A DNA stretch of 48,809 nt, taken from contig JAEYOY010000056.1 in the NCBI GenBank assembly GCA_023411215.1, forward strand, positions 1-48,809, written 5' to 3'. This DNA is from Bacillota bacterium (lineage in GTDB: Bacteria; Bacillota; Clostridia; Lachnospirales; Lachnospiraceae). The notes under the pieces are model-generated. The model was not told the DNA's origin. It worked only from the letters and a program-made list of their open reading frames with translations, and did no database searches. Of the stretch, positions 41,551 to 48,742 are shown in pieces; the first letter of the stretch is position 1, and each line of letters opens with the position of its first letter. Both the position numbers and the translations under genes were made by a program.

Positions 41551-41699
41551 GTTGCCCAGTAGTGCGAGCTCCTGGTTCTTCTGGGTGTTGAATTGCAACA
41601 AAGATGAAGTAGGGGTTTGTGCTGTCTAAATATCAAAAATGCACAGGATACAAGCAAACAATAATTTTTTGAAATATATATGAGCGAGGTGCAGTGACG

Positions 41700-42317
41700 G
41701 TGTCCCATTTGGATTTAAATCAACTAGATAATATGCAGTATGATGTATTGCGAGAAATAGGAAACATTGGTGCAGGAAACGCTACAACTGCACTTTCCCA
41801 GATGATTAATTCTAAAATTGATATGAAGGTACCCAAGGTAGATTTACTGGAGTTCAAGGAGCTGTCCGACATAGTCGGTGGTGCAGAAAATCTGGTAGTA
41901 GGTATCTTGTTTACGTTGGAAGGTCAGATTGAAGGCATGATGATGTTTATGATGGATATGGCTGCCTCAAGACATCTGGTGAACTCCCTGATGGGGGATC
42001 CTGGCAATAATGCTTCGGATTTTAATGAGATGGAGTTATCTGCTTTAAATGAAATAGGCAATATTATAGCAGGTGCATATCTTTCTTCATTATCAACTTT
42101 AACAAATATTCTAATAACTGCAAGTGTGCCATATATGGCAATTGACATGGCAGGCGCTATTTTAAGTGTGCCCGCCATTGAGTTCGGAAAAATCGGAGAT
42201 AAGGCATTACTAATTGAGACGGAATTTATTGACGATGATAAGGCGGTAAATGGATACTTCATACTAATACCGACCATAGCTTCATATGGAGAAATTCTAA
42301 CTTCATTAGGATTATAA
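41700..42317 (+). CDS. cheC: CheY-P phosphatase CheC
   Basis: Removes phosphate from CheY-P and forms a complex with CheD. It has 205 residues with two phosphatase sites in the class motif: E19/N22 in REIGNIGAGNA and E118/N121 in NEIGNIIAGAY, each followed by the expected proline. GTG 41700 is preferred because GAGGTG lies 8 bases upstream; GTG 41694 would be only 2 bases away. It is followed by cheD after 9 bases, as in Bacillus and Thermotoga. Confidence 0.94.
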   Translation: MSHLDLNQLDNMQYDVLREIGNIGAGNATTALSQMINSKIDMKVPKVDLLEFKELSDIVGGAENLVVGILFTLEGQIEGMMMFMMDMAASRHLVNSLMGDPGNNASDFNEMELSALNEIGNIIAGAYLSSLSTLTNILITASVPYMAIDMAGAILSVPAIEFGKIGDKALLIETEFIDDDKAVNGYFILIPTIASYGEILTSLGL

Positions 42318-42326
42318 GGTGAGTAC

Positions 42327-42812
42327 ATGAACGAAATGATAAAAGTAGGGATGGCGGATTTAAACGTATGTGTCTCACCCAATGCAATAACTACATTAGG
42401 ATTAGGGTCCTGTGTAGGAATCGTGCTTTATGATCCGGTGAAGAGGATTGCCGGTATGGTACACATTATGCTGCCTGACAGTACTAAGATCTTAAACAAT
42501 GAGAATAAAGCAAAGTTCGCTGATACGGGCATTGATTTATTGATAAAGCGGATGACGGAAATAGGAGCTGATCGAAGGGGATTGATTGCTAAGATAGCCG
42601 GAGGAGCTCAGATGTTTGCTTTTAGTAATAACAGTGATATGATGAGGATTGGCGAACGTAATGTAGAAGCGACGAAGCTTAAACTGGCTCAGTTGGGTAT
42701 TGGCATCCGGGCAGAGGACACAGGAGCCAATTATGGACGAACGATTGAGTTTTATCCAGAAAACGGTTCCCTTCTAATTAAATCAGTAGGAAAAGAACGT
42801 AAAATTTTATAA
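42327..42812 (+). CDS. cheD: Chemoreceptor glutamine deamidase CheD
   Basis: Deamidates receptor glutamines and stimulates CheC. It has 161 residues. The catalytic set is complete: C29 in LGLGSCVGI, H46 in GMVHIMLP and T23, with the same spacing (6 and 17) as known for Thermotoga CheD (T21, C27, H44). The start has AAGGTGAG upstream. Confidence 0.96.
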   Translation: MNEMIKVGMADLNVCVSPNAITTLGLGSCVGIVLYDPVKRIAGMVHIMLPDSTKILNNENKAKFADTGIDLLIKRMTEIGADRRGLIAKIAGGAQMFAFSNNSDMMRIGERNVEATKLKLAQLGIGIRAEDTGANYGRTIEFYPENGSLLIKSVGKERKIL

Positions 42813-42831
42813 TAGAATTGTGGGTGATCTG

Positions 42832-43110
42832 ATGCGGGAGAGGTATATTCCGGCGCTTGTTATGCTGTTAGCTGGTGCTATCACCAGTGTTCTTAATATT
42901 GTGAATGAGATAGTAGTGGAAGATGGCTTAAAAAGATTGCTCCTTGTATTGGTAATATTCTATTTTGTGGGTTTAGTCATTAAAGCAATCATAGTTAGGA
43001 CTGTTATCAACGCCCCGAAAAAGGGTGAGGATATCCTTGAAGAAGAAATTGAGAGTACTGGCGAGGAAGCAAAGCAGGGTGATACGACACCGAGCGGTAT
43101 GACGAAATAG
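42832..43110 (+). CDS. Small two-helix membrane protein between cheD and sigD
   Basis: A protein of 92 residues, function unknown. Two hydrophobic segments (about 5-23 and 33-55) are joined by a short loop (NEIVVEDGLKR). A polar, glutamate-rich cytoplasmic tail follows. ATG 42832 (MRERYIPALVMLLAG) is preferred, with GGGTGAT about 5 bases upstream; a GTG at 42820 is also possible. I do not know a Bacillus counterpart at this site. A role in motility is inferred only from position. Confidence 0.75.
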   Translation: MRERYIPALVMLLAGAITSVLNIVNEIVVEDGLKRLLLVLVIFYFVGLVIKAIIVRTVINAPKKGEDILEEEIESTGEEAKQGDTTPSGMTK

Positions 43111-43148
43111 CTTCTGCATGAAATTTTAGAATTGTTTTCGGAGGTACT

Positions 43149-43916
43149 ATGAACGCTGAAGGAAAACAAAAGCTTTGGGAAGATTATGCTAAAAAAAAGT
43201 CTCCCGAGCTTCAGGAAAAAATCATAATTGAATATGCTGCTTTAGTAAAACTGGTAGCAGGCCGACTCAGCATGTATCTTGGATATAATGTGGAATATGA
43301 TGATTTAGTCGGTTATGGTACCTTTGGTCTCATTGATGCGGTTGATAAGTTTGATTACACAAAGGGAGTTAAATTCGAGACCTATGCATCACTTCGAATA
43401 AGAGGGGCTATTCTTGACCAAATTCGTAAAATGGATTGGATTCCCAGGAGCATAAGACAAAAACAGAGAAAGATCGATATGGCTTATCAAAGCCTTGAAC
43501 AAAAATATGGGCGTTTGGCCAGTGATGATGAGATCGCTAACGAATTAGAAATCTCGGTAGATGAATTTGAGAATTGGCAAAATCAGACAAAGATAACCAA
43601 CATTATATCGTTAGACGAGTTTATGGACCAGGGAACTGAAACAAAAGTAGAGCAGAGTCTGACTGCGAATTTTGATCAACCCGATAGAATAGTTGAAAAG
43701 CAGGAATTAAAAGAAACACTAGTAAAAACCTTAGAGACATTAACGGAAAAAGAAAAGAAGGTTATTGTACTCTATTATTATGAAGAATTGACTTTGAAAG
43801 AAATCAGCAGGATTCTAGAAGTATCAGAATCTAGAATATCCCAATTACATACAAAAGCATTACAAAAGATGAAACTACGACTTGGAAGTAATATTGAAGT
43901 ATTTGCAAACTATTAG
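43149..43916 (+). CDS. sigD: Flagellar sigma factor SigD (FliA/WhiG family)
   Basis: Directs RNA polymerase to late flagellar and chemotaxis genes. It has 255 residues with region 2 (YDDLVGYGTFGLIDAVDKFD, KFETYASLRIRGAILDQIRK), the MDWIPRSIRQK link typical of the FliA branch, region 3, and a region 4 helix-turn-helix (LTLKEISRILEVSESRISQL). The start has TCGGAGGTACT upstream. No late genes and no flgM are in the window, so its targets and anti-sigma lie elsewhere. Confidence 0.96.
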   Translation: MNAEGKQKLWEDYAKKKSPELQEKIIIEYAALVKLVAGRLSMYLGYNVEYDDLVGYGTFGLIDAVDKFDYTKGVKFETYASLRIRGAILDQIRKMDWIPRSIRQKQRKIDMAYQSLEQKYGRLASDDEIANELEISVDEFENWQNQTKITNIISLDEFMDQGTETKVEQSLTANFDQPDRIVEKQELKETLVKTLETLTEKEKKVIVLYYYEELTLKEISRILEVSESRISQLHTKALQKMKLRLGSNIEVFANY

Positions 43917-43974
43917 CGCATGCTTTAATATCAATTGAACCTTAGGGGAAGGGTATCATGTAAGGAGGAGAAGG

Positions 43975-45579
43975 ATGAGTGGTAGAAATGGTTACTTTCA
44001 AATTGTAATAAAACAAGACGGTACATATCTAAAAATATTCGATGCAGAACAAGGTGGGGAGTCTGTATTCTACGACGAAATCAGTAATTATCTTAATGAT
44101 CGAAAGATTTACGATTATGATAAGGTGGCAATCGGAAGGGCTTTGACAACTTTACAGGGATCTGTTGAAGTTAAGATATCCAGTTATCCGGTAAATACAC
44201 TTGATGAGATAATAAGGGTAGAAGTTGCTGAGGATCGAATGTATGCCAAAGCTCGATTTTACCCACCGTCTAATAATGGCCATCTTCTAATGAAGGACGA
44301 GATTATCGCTTCATTAGTAAAGGCCGGTGTAAAATATGGACTAGACGAGAATTGCATAATGGAATTCTTAAAGGATAGAAAATATTGTGTTGATTACATA
44401 TTTGCAAAGGCAACGCTGCCGACTCAAGGTTCTGATGCAGTGATAACCTATCACTTTAATGCTGACCTGACATTAAAGCCCAAAAGAAATGAGGATGGTT
44501 CCGTAGACTTCCATCAATTGGATATGATAAGCCATTGTAATAAGGACCAGCTGTTAGCTACCTTAACTCCAATGGATCAGGGGAAGCCCGGAATTGATGT
44601 ATGCGGAGTCATAATACGTCCCAATAAAGTGAATAATCGCGTCCTTAGGCATGGTAACAAGATTTATTTATCGGAAGACGGACTTCGTATGTATTCTGCT
44701 GTAGATGGACATGTTAGTCTGGTAGATAATCGTGTATTTGTATCCGATACTTATGAGGTTCCAGCAGATGTAGATGCTTCCACCGGTGACATCGAATATG
44801 AGGGCAATGTTGTTGTACGGGGTAATGTTATCACAGGCTTTTCCGTACGTGCCAAGGGAGATATTGAGGTCAATGGTGTTGTTGAGGGAGCTTATATCGA
44901 AGCTGGGGGACAAATTATCTTAAAGCGCGGTATGCAAGGCATGAATAAAGGAATTTTAAAAGCGAAGGGAAATATCATTACGAAATTCATTGAAAATGCC
45001 GAAGTAATAGCAGGAGGATATGTTTCTACAGAATCAATCCTTCATAGTAAGGTGTCTGCGAAAGGTGATATCATCGTCGGAGGAAAGCGTGGTTTCGTAA
45101 CCGGCGGAGAGATTCGCTCCGGTACTATGATTACTGTGAAGACAGCAGGATCACAGATGGGAACGGCGACTCTCTTAGAGGTCGGTATTGACCCCAGAGT
45201 ACTGGAAGAGTTTCGTGAGCTGGAGAAAAAGATTGCTACAATGTTGGCTGATAAGGAGCGCTTAGCCCAAGCTCTCATAGTGTTCCGGAAAAAAATCGCC
45301 GCCGGAACACAGATGACAGAAGAAAAGATGGAATACCTAAAGCAGGTAACACAGAATAATATCCTACTCGAGGCGCAGATTAAAGAGGCCAGAAGACGCT
45401 ATGAAGAATTGAAAATTGATGTAGAGAACAATTCTTCGGGATCAATAAAGGTCTCGGAAATTGTCTATCCAGGGACTAAGATGGTCATATCCAATGTAAT
45501 CCATTATGTTCGGTCTGAAACACATCATAGTAAATTTATTAGGGACAGAGCTGATATAAAAGTGCTTCCACTGATGTAA
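43975..45579 (+). CDS. fapA: FapA (DUF342) polymerising protein
   Basis: A protein of 534 residues of the FapA family: an N-terminal region (about 1-160), then the DUF342 beta-helix core (about 170-400) with repeated G-D-I turns (VRGNVITGFSVRAKGDIEV, GGQIILKRGMQG, AKGDIIVGGKRGF). A coiled coil (about 410-480) and a short beta tail follow. FapA homologues affect flagellar assembly or localisation in several bacteria. The start has GTAAGGAGGAGAAGG upstream. It follows sigD, as in many Clostridia. Confidence 0.9.
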   Translation: MSGRNGYFQIVIKQDGTYLKIFDAEQGGESVFYDEISNYLNDRKIYDYDKVAIGRALTTLQGSVEVKISSYPVNTLDEIIRVEVAEDRMYAKARFYPPSNNGHLLMKDEIIASLVKAGVKYGLDENCIMEFLKDRKYCVDYIFAKATLPTQGSDAVITYHFNADLTLKPKRNEDGSVDFHQLDMISHCNKDQLLATLTPMDQGKPGIDVCGVIIRPNKVNNRVLRHGNKIYLSEDGLRMYSAVDGHVSLVDNRVFVSDTYEVPADVDASTGDIEYEGNVVVRGNVITGFSVRAKGDIEVNGVVEGAYIEAGGQIILKRGMQGMNKGILKAKGNIITKFIENAEVIAGGYVSTESILHSKVSAKGDIIVGGKRGFVTGGEIRSGTMITVKTAGSQMGTATLLEVGIDPRVLEEFRELEKKIATMLADKERLAQALIVFRKKIAAGTQMTEEKMEYLKQVTQNNILLEAQIKEARRRYEELKIDVENNSSGSIKVSEIVYPGTKMVISNVIHYVRSETHHSKFIRDRADIKVLPLM

Positions 45580-45667
45580 TTGTCCGAACATGGAATAGAT
45601 AAGCGGTACATTAAATGATGATAGGTACTGTAGCTTATCGCGTTAAAAATCAGGGGAGGGAATTACC

Positions 45668-45982
45668 ATGCCGGTTGGACCTATTGAAGCAATCAGAGCA
45701 CACGAAGCAACACAGATCAGACATATGGATACGCAGAGAGCACAGCATGCTCAGGAACAGATTAGTCGTAACTTTCAGAATATGGTGCAGGAGGAACATA
45801 GCAAACCGATAGAGACTACCAAAACGGATAATACCGAATATCGCTATGATGCTAAGGAAAAGGGAAATAATAGTCGGTATAAGGACTCTGACGGGAAGCA
45901 ACGGAAGAAGGAAAATAATAAAAGTGATTCTAAGAATGATACGAATACGCCTAAAACCGGTGGTATTGATATCCTGATATAA
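45668..45982 (+). CDS. Small hydrophilic protein of the sigD tail, unknown function
   Basis: A protein of 104 residues without membrane segments. The N-terminus (VGPIEAIRAHEATQIRHMD) leads into a helical Gln/Arg/His-rich part. A very polar, Lys/Asn/Asp-rich middle (about 45-95) and a short hydrophobic end (GGIDILI) follow. The ATG has AGGGGAGGGAATT upstream. It looks largely disordered. It lies in the same operon as fapA and the SwrB-like gene, so a motility role is possible; no known family was recognised. Confidence 0.75.
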   Translation: MPVGPIEAIRAHEATQIRHMDTQRAQHAQEQISRNFQNMVQEEHSKPIETTKTDNTEYRYDAKEKGNNSRYKDSDGKQRKKENNKSDSKNDTNTPKTGGIDILI

Positions 45983-46005
45983 AACACATTAGGAGTAATA
46001 AACGA

Positions 46006-46713
46006 ATGAACCCGATAGAAATAATACTAATTATTATAGGAATCATTGTCATCATTGTTAGTTGTGTTATTGTAGATCAATCTCAGAAGGTGCAGAAACA
46101 GATGACCGGCAAGTCCCTGTCCTCTGTGGATGATAAACTGAGTGAAGATGACAAAAAGCAATTGATGGACAAGATGAAGGAACTTCTGGCAGAAGTACGA
46201 GAGGAGGCCATCCTAAAGACGGATGATACCTTAAGTACAATATCAAATGAAAAAATAATGGCTGTCAATGAATTCTCAGATCAGATCATGGAGAAGATTA
46301 AGCGTAACCATGAAGAAGTCGTTTTCCTTTATAATATGTTAAACGATAAGGAAAAGGAGTTGAAATTAACGGTACGGGAAATTGACTCTTTGAAAAAAAG
46401 CGTCCAGGATATACTGAACATGAAAGCCGAAGGGGAGAAGCTGCAGCCTGTAAAGAATGTGAAGACACAGACTGCAGTGAAAACACATGGCCAAGCCCAC
46501 TCATTACAAATAGAAAAGCCGGACAAACCGACTACTCGTACGATGGATGCTTCTTCTGAGCTGTCCACGGTTAGCGGTCCGAACTCGAATAATAATTCGC
46601 AGATATTGGCTCTATATGCCCAAGGAAGAACAGTAGTAGAGATATCTAAGCTATTAGGTCTTGGGCAAGGAGAAGTAAAGCTGGTTATTGATTTGTATAA
46701 GGAAAAGAAGTAA
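46006..46713 (+). CDS. SwrB/YlxL-like protein (DUF6115 type)
   Basis: It has 235 residues: one N-terminal membrane helix (about 4-25), a long charged coiled coil (about 28-145), a polar linker with Thr/Ser, and a C-terminal helix-turn-helix-like end (ILALYAQGRTVVEISKLLGL, then GQGEVKLVIDLYK). In Bacillus the gene at this place, between sigD and rpsB, is swrB, which promotes export-gate activation. The build matches but the primary sequence is diverged, so I give the role as likely only. The start has TTAGGAGTAATAA upstream. Confidence 0.8.
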   Translation: MNPIEIILIIIGIIVIIVSCVIVDQSQKVQKQMTGKSLSSVDDKLSEDDKKQLMDKMKELLAEVREEAILKTDDTLSTISNEKIMAVNEFSDQIMEKIKRNHEEVVFLYNMLNDKEKELKLTVREIDSLKKSVQDILNMKAEGEKLQPVKNVKTQTAVKTHGQAHSLQIEKPDKPTTRTMDASSELSTVSGPNSNNNSQILALYAQGRTVVEISKLLGLGQGEVKLVIDLYKEKK

Positions 46714-46737
46714 TGCGAAAGGCTTGGTGCGAAACCT

Positions 46738-47304
46738 ATGAAACTAAAATATTATATGAGAGGATTGGGAATAGGAATTGTTCTCACAACTTTGATATTA
46801 TCCATAGTGAATCCAAAGGAAAAGCTGACCGACACAGAAATAAAAGATCGAGCGAAAGCTCTGGGAATGGTAGAGGAAACAGAGAAAGAGGATAAATCCT
46901 TAAGTGAGTTACTGGAAAACATCAAACCTACAATAAAACCATCTGTTGCGCCTACCGAAGCACCGGAGCCTACCTCCTTGCCTGAGCCTACGTTAACCCC
47001 GACTCCTACGCCGGAGCCAACACCTACACCGGAGCCAACACCTACGCCTATTGTCAAGATACCGGAGAATGAAAATAGAGACGGTGAGAATATCGGTGAA
47101 TTGGTAACCTTTACAGTAGAGCCGGGAATGTCTTCCAGCAAAGTTGCTGACATGCTTTTAGAAAAGGGGTTAATAAAAGATTCTAAGGAATTTAATCAGT
47201 TTATCGTTGGGGAAGGAAAGGCAAGTGTTATCCGAATAGGAACCTATACCTTACCTAAGGGAGCAAGCTATGATGAAATAGTAACTAAGATTACTACGAA
47301 ATAA
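46738..47304 (+). CDS. Membrane-anchored protein with Pro/Thr-rich stalk and MltG/YceG-like LysM domain
   Basis: A protein of 188 residues, last gene of the fla/che block. A membrane anchor lies at about 8-23, then a short charged region, then a proline/threonine stalk (about 62-104) built of EPTPTP-type repeats. A C-terminal domain of about 65 residues (FTVEPGMSSSKVADMLLEKG, then LIKDSKEF and GTYTLPKGASYDEIVTKIT) resembles the N-terminal LysM-like part of MltG/YceG. The MltG catalytic domain is absent, so it should bind rather than cut peptidoglycan. Confidence 0.75.
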   Translation: MKLKYYMRGLGIGIVLTTLILSIVNPKEKLTDTEIKDRAKALGMVEETEKEDKSLSELLENIKPTIKPSVAPTEAPEPTSLPEPTLTPTPTPEPTPTPEPTPTPIVKIPENENRDGENIGELVTFTVEPGMSSSKVADMLLEKGLIKDSKEFNQFIVGEGKASVIRIGTYTLPKGASYDEIVTKITTK

Positions 47305-47312
47305 ATGACTAC

Positions 47313-47352
47313 GAGCCATTAGCAACCTATTTCGGTTATAATGGCTCAATTT
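47313..47352 (+). terminator. Hairpin ending the fla/che block
   Basis: GAGCCATTA pairs perfectly with TAATGGCTC, with an inner AACC/GGTT extension, followed by AATTTCTCG. The T-run is weak, but it is 9 bases after the last stop and is probably the 3' end of the operon. Confidence 0.65.
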
Positions 47353-47374
47353 CTCGTATTCGAAACAAAAAAGT

Positions 47375-47579
47375 GTTACTGTTCACTCCTTGATAATATT
47401 GCAAAATGAGTTCGATCAATGTTTCCGAAATCGGAGACGCTTTCGCTTAGTTGCATTACGTAGCGGTACATAAGGTTCTAAAGGACAGAACCTAAGTACC
47501 GACGAATGCAAATACTCCGATTTGAAAATCATTGATCAAACTCATTTTGCTACATTACTGACAGGGTGTGAACAGTAAT
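47375..47579 (+). repeat. Palindromic MITE-like element, copy B (inverted relative to copy A at 3655-3878)
   Basis: A 205-bp element with the same terminal inverted repeats (GTTACTGTTC... and ...GTGAACAGTAAT). Its reverse complement matches copy A almost base for base, including ATGAGTTTGATCAATGATTT and GTACCGCTACGTAATGCAAC. Its central loop has an extra hairpin (AGGTTCT/AGAACCT inside CGGTAC/GTACCG). AAAAAGT flanks it on both sides, a possible 7-bp target duplication. Confidence 0.85.
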
Positions 47580-47614
47580 AAAAAGTATTTTGAAAAGTAT
47601 TGATAAAAAAGTAC

Positions 47615-47643
47615 TTGTCATCCAGATAATGTTATGTTATAAT
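47615..47643 (+). promoter_or_regulatory. Sigma-A promoter of rpsB-tsf
   Basis: TTGTCA and a perfect TATAAT are spaced 17 bases apart. The transcript would start near 47650 and have a leader of about 100 bases before the rpsB ATG. Copy B of the palindromic element ends 35 bases upstream of the -35. The rest of 47305-47753 is the fla/che 3' hairpin, the element and this promoter. Confidence 0.85.
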
Positions 47644-47753
47644 TTCGTAGTCAAATTACACGCGTATGGATTCCATAACAAGGTGCCTTAAAATCTTAAG
47701 GTCTGTTAAGAATATGATATATGCGGAAGAAAACAACCAAATGGAGGTATATT

Positions 47754-48500
47754 ATGAGCGTTATTTCAATGAAGCAGTTATTGGAAGCAGGTGTACATTT
47801 CGGACACCAAACAAGAAGATGGAACCCTAAAATGGCGGAGTACATCTACACAGAAAGAAATGGTATCTATATCATCGACTTACAGAAGTCTGTAGGCAAG
47901 GTTGATGAGGCTTACACAGCAATTAAGAATGTTGTTGCAGAAGGCGGTTCTATTCTTTTTGTTGGTACAAAGAAGCAGGCACAGGATGCAGTTAAGTCTG
48001 AAGCTGAGCGTTGCAGCATGTACTTTGTAAATGAGAGATGGTTAGGCGGTATGTTAACTAACTTCAAGACCATCAGAAGCAGAATTGAAAGATTAAGAGA
48101 AATCGAAAGAATGTCTGAGGATGGTACCTTCAGTGTTCTTCCTAAAAAAGAAGTTATCGAGCTCAAGAAAGAATGGGAAAAGCTTGAGAAAAACCTTGGC
48201 GGTATTAAGAACATGAAGAAGATTCCGGATGCTATCTTTGTGGTAGATCCTAAGAAGGAAAGAATCTGTATTCAGGAAGCTCATACCCTTGGTATTCCAT
48301 TGATTGGTATTGCAGATACTAACTGTGATCCTGAAGAATTGGATTATGTAATTCCTGGTAATGATGATGCAATCAGAGCGGTTAAGTTAATCGTTTCTAA
48401 GATGGCAGATGCTGTTATCGAAGCAAACCAGGGTGTTCAGTTAACAGATACATCCAGCAATGATGGTGAAGTTGATATGGATGAGGCTGTTACCGAATAA
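47754..48500 (+). CDS. rpsB: 30S ribosomal protein S2
   Basis: Small-subunit ribosomal protein joining late in 30S assembly. It has 248 residues with the S2 start MSVISMKQLLEAGVHFGHQT and RRWNPKMAEYIY, then IDLQKSV, VGTKKQAQDAV, NERWLGGMLTNF and the C-terminal GIADTNCDPE and IPGNDDAIRA motifs. The ATG at 47754 is used: GGAGG is 5 bases upstream and the extra 11 codons in the open frame are not family sequence. It is followed by tsf, the usual order. Confidence 0.98.
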   Translation: MSVISMKQLLEAGVHFGHQTRRWNPKMAEYIYTERNGIYIIDLQKSVGKVDEAYTAIKNVVAEGGSILFVGTKKQAQDAVKSEAERCSMYFVNERWLGGMLTNFKTIRSRIERLREIERMSEDGTFSVLPKKEVIELKKEWEKLEKNLGGIKNMKKIPDAIFVVDPKKERICIQEAHTLGIPLIGIADTNCDPEELDYVIPGNDDAIRAVKLIVSKMADAVIEANQGVQLTDTSSNDGEVDMDEAVTE

Positions 48501-48539
48501 TATCCACGATAAGCAGATTTGTATATAAAGCGCAGTACA

Positions 48540-48654
48540 TCTATAAAGCTCAGTGAGTATATCAAGCTTTTTTTGTATATATGACATGAGCTTTATAGAA
48601 GTGAATGTATCAAGCTTGCTTGCATATAAGACATGAGCTTTATAAATAAACATG
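48540..48654 (+). repeat. Tandem repeat and long hairpin between rpsB and tsf
   Basis: Two imperfect units of about 47-48 bases (48560-48607 and 48608-48654) both contain TATCAAGCTT and GACATGAGCTTTATA. In addition TCTATAAAGCTCA (48540-48552) is the exact reverse complement of TGAGCTTTATAGA (48587-48599), giving a 13-bp stem. A poorer TATAAAGCGCA copy lies at about 48523-48533. It may act on the rpsB/tsf mRNA. Confidence 0.75.
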
Positions 48655-48742
48655 AGCAATAGGAGATGGTCCTTCCGCTCTCAATCTGCATAATTCTCAT
48701 ATAATAAGAATTAAATTCTTTAATAAAATGGAGGAATATACG

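Noticed and set aside
46752..47153. A 133-residue minus-strand frame with Gly/Val repeats
   Set aside because: It is the complement of the EPTPTP stalk of the MltG-like gene; the repeat keeps both strands open.
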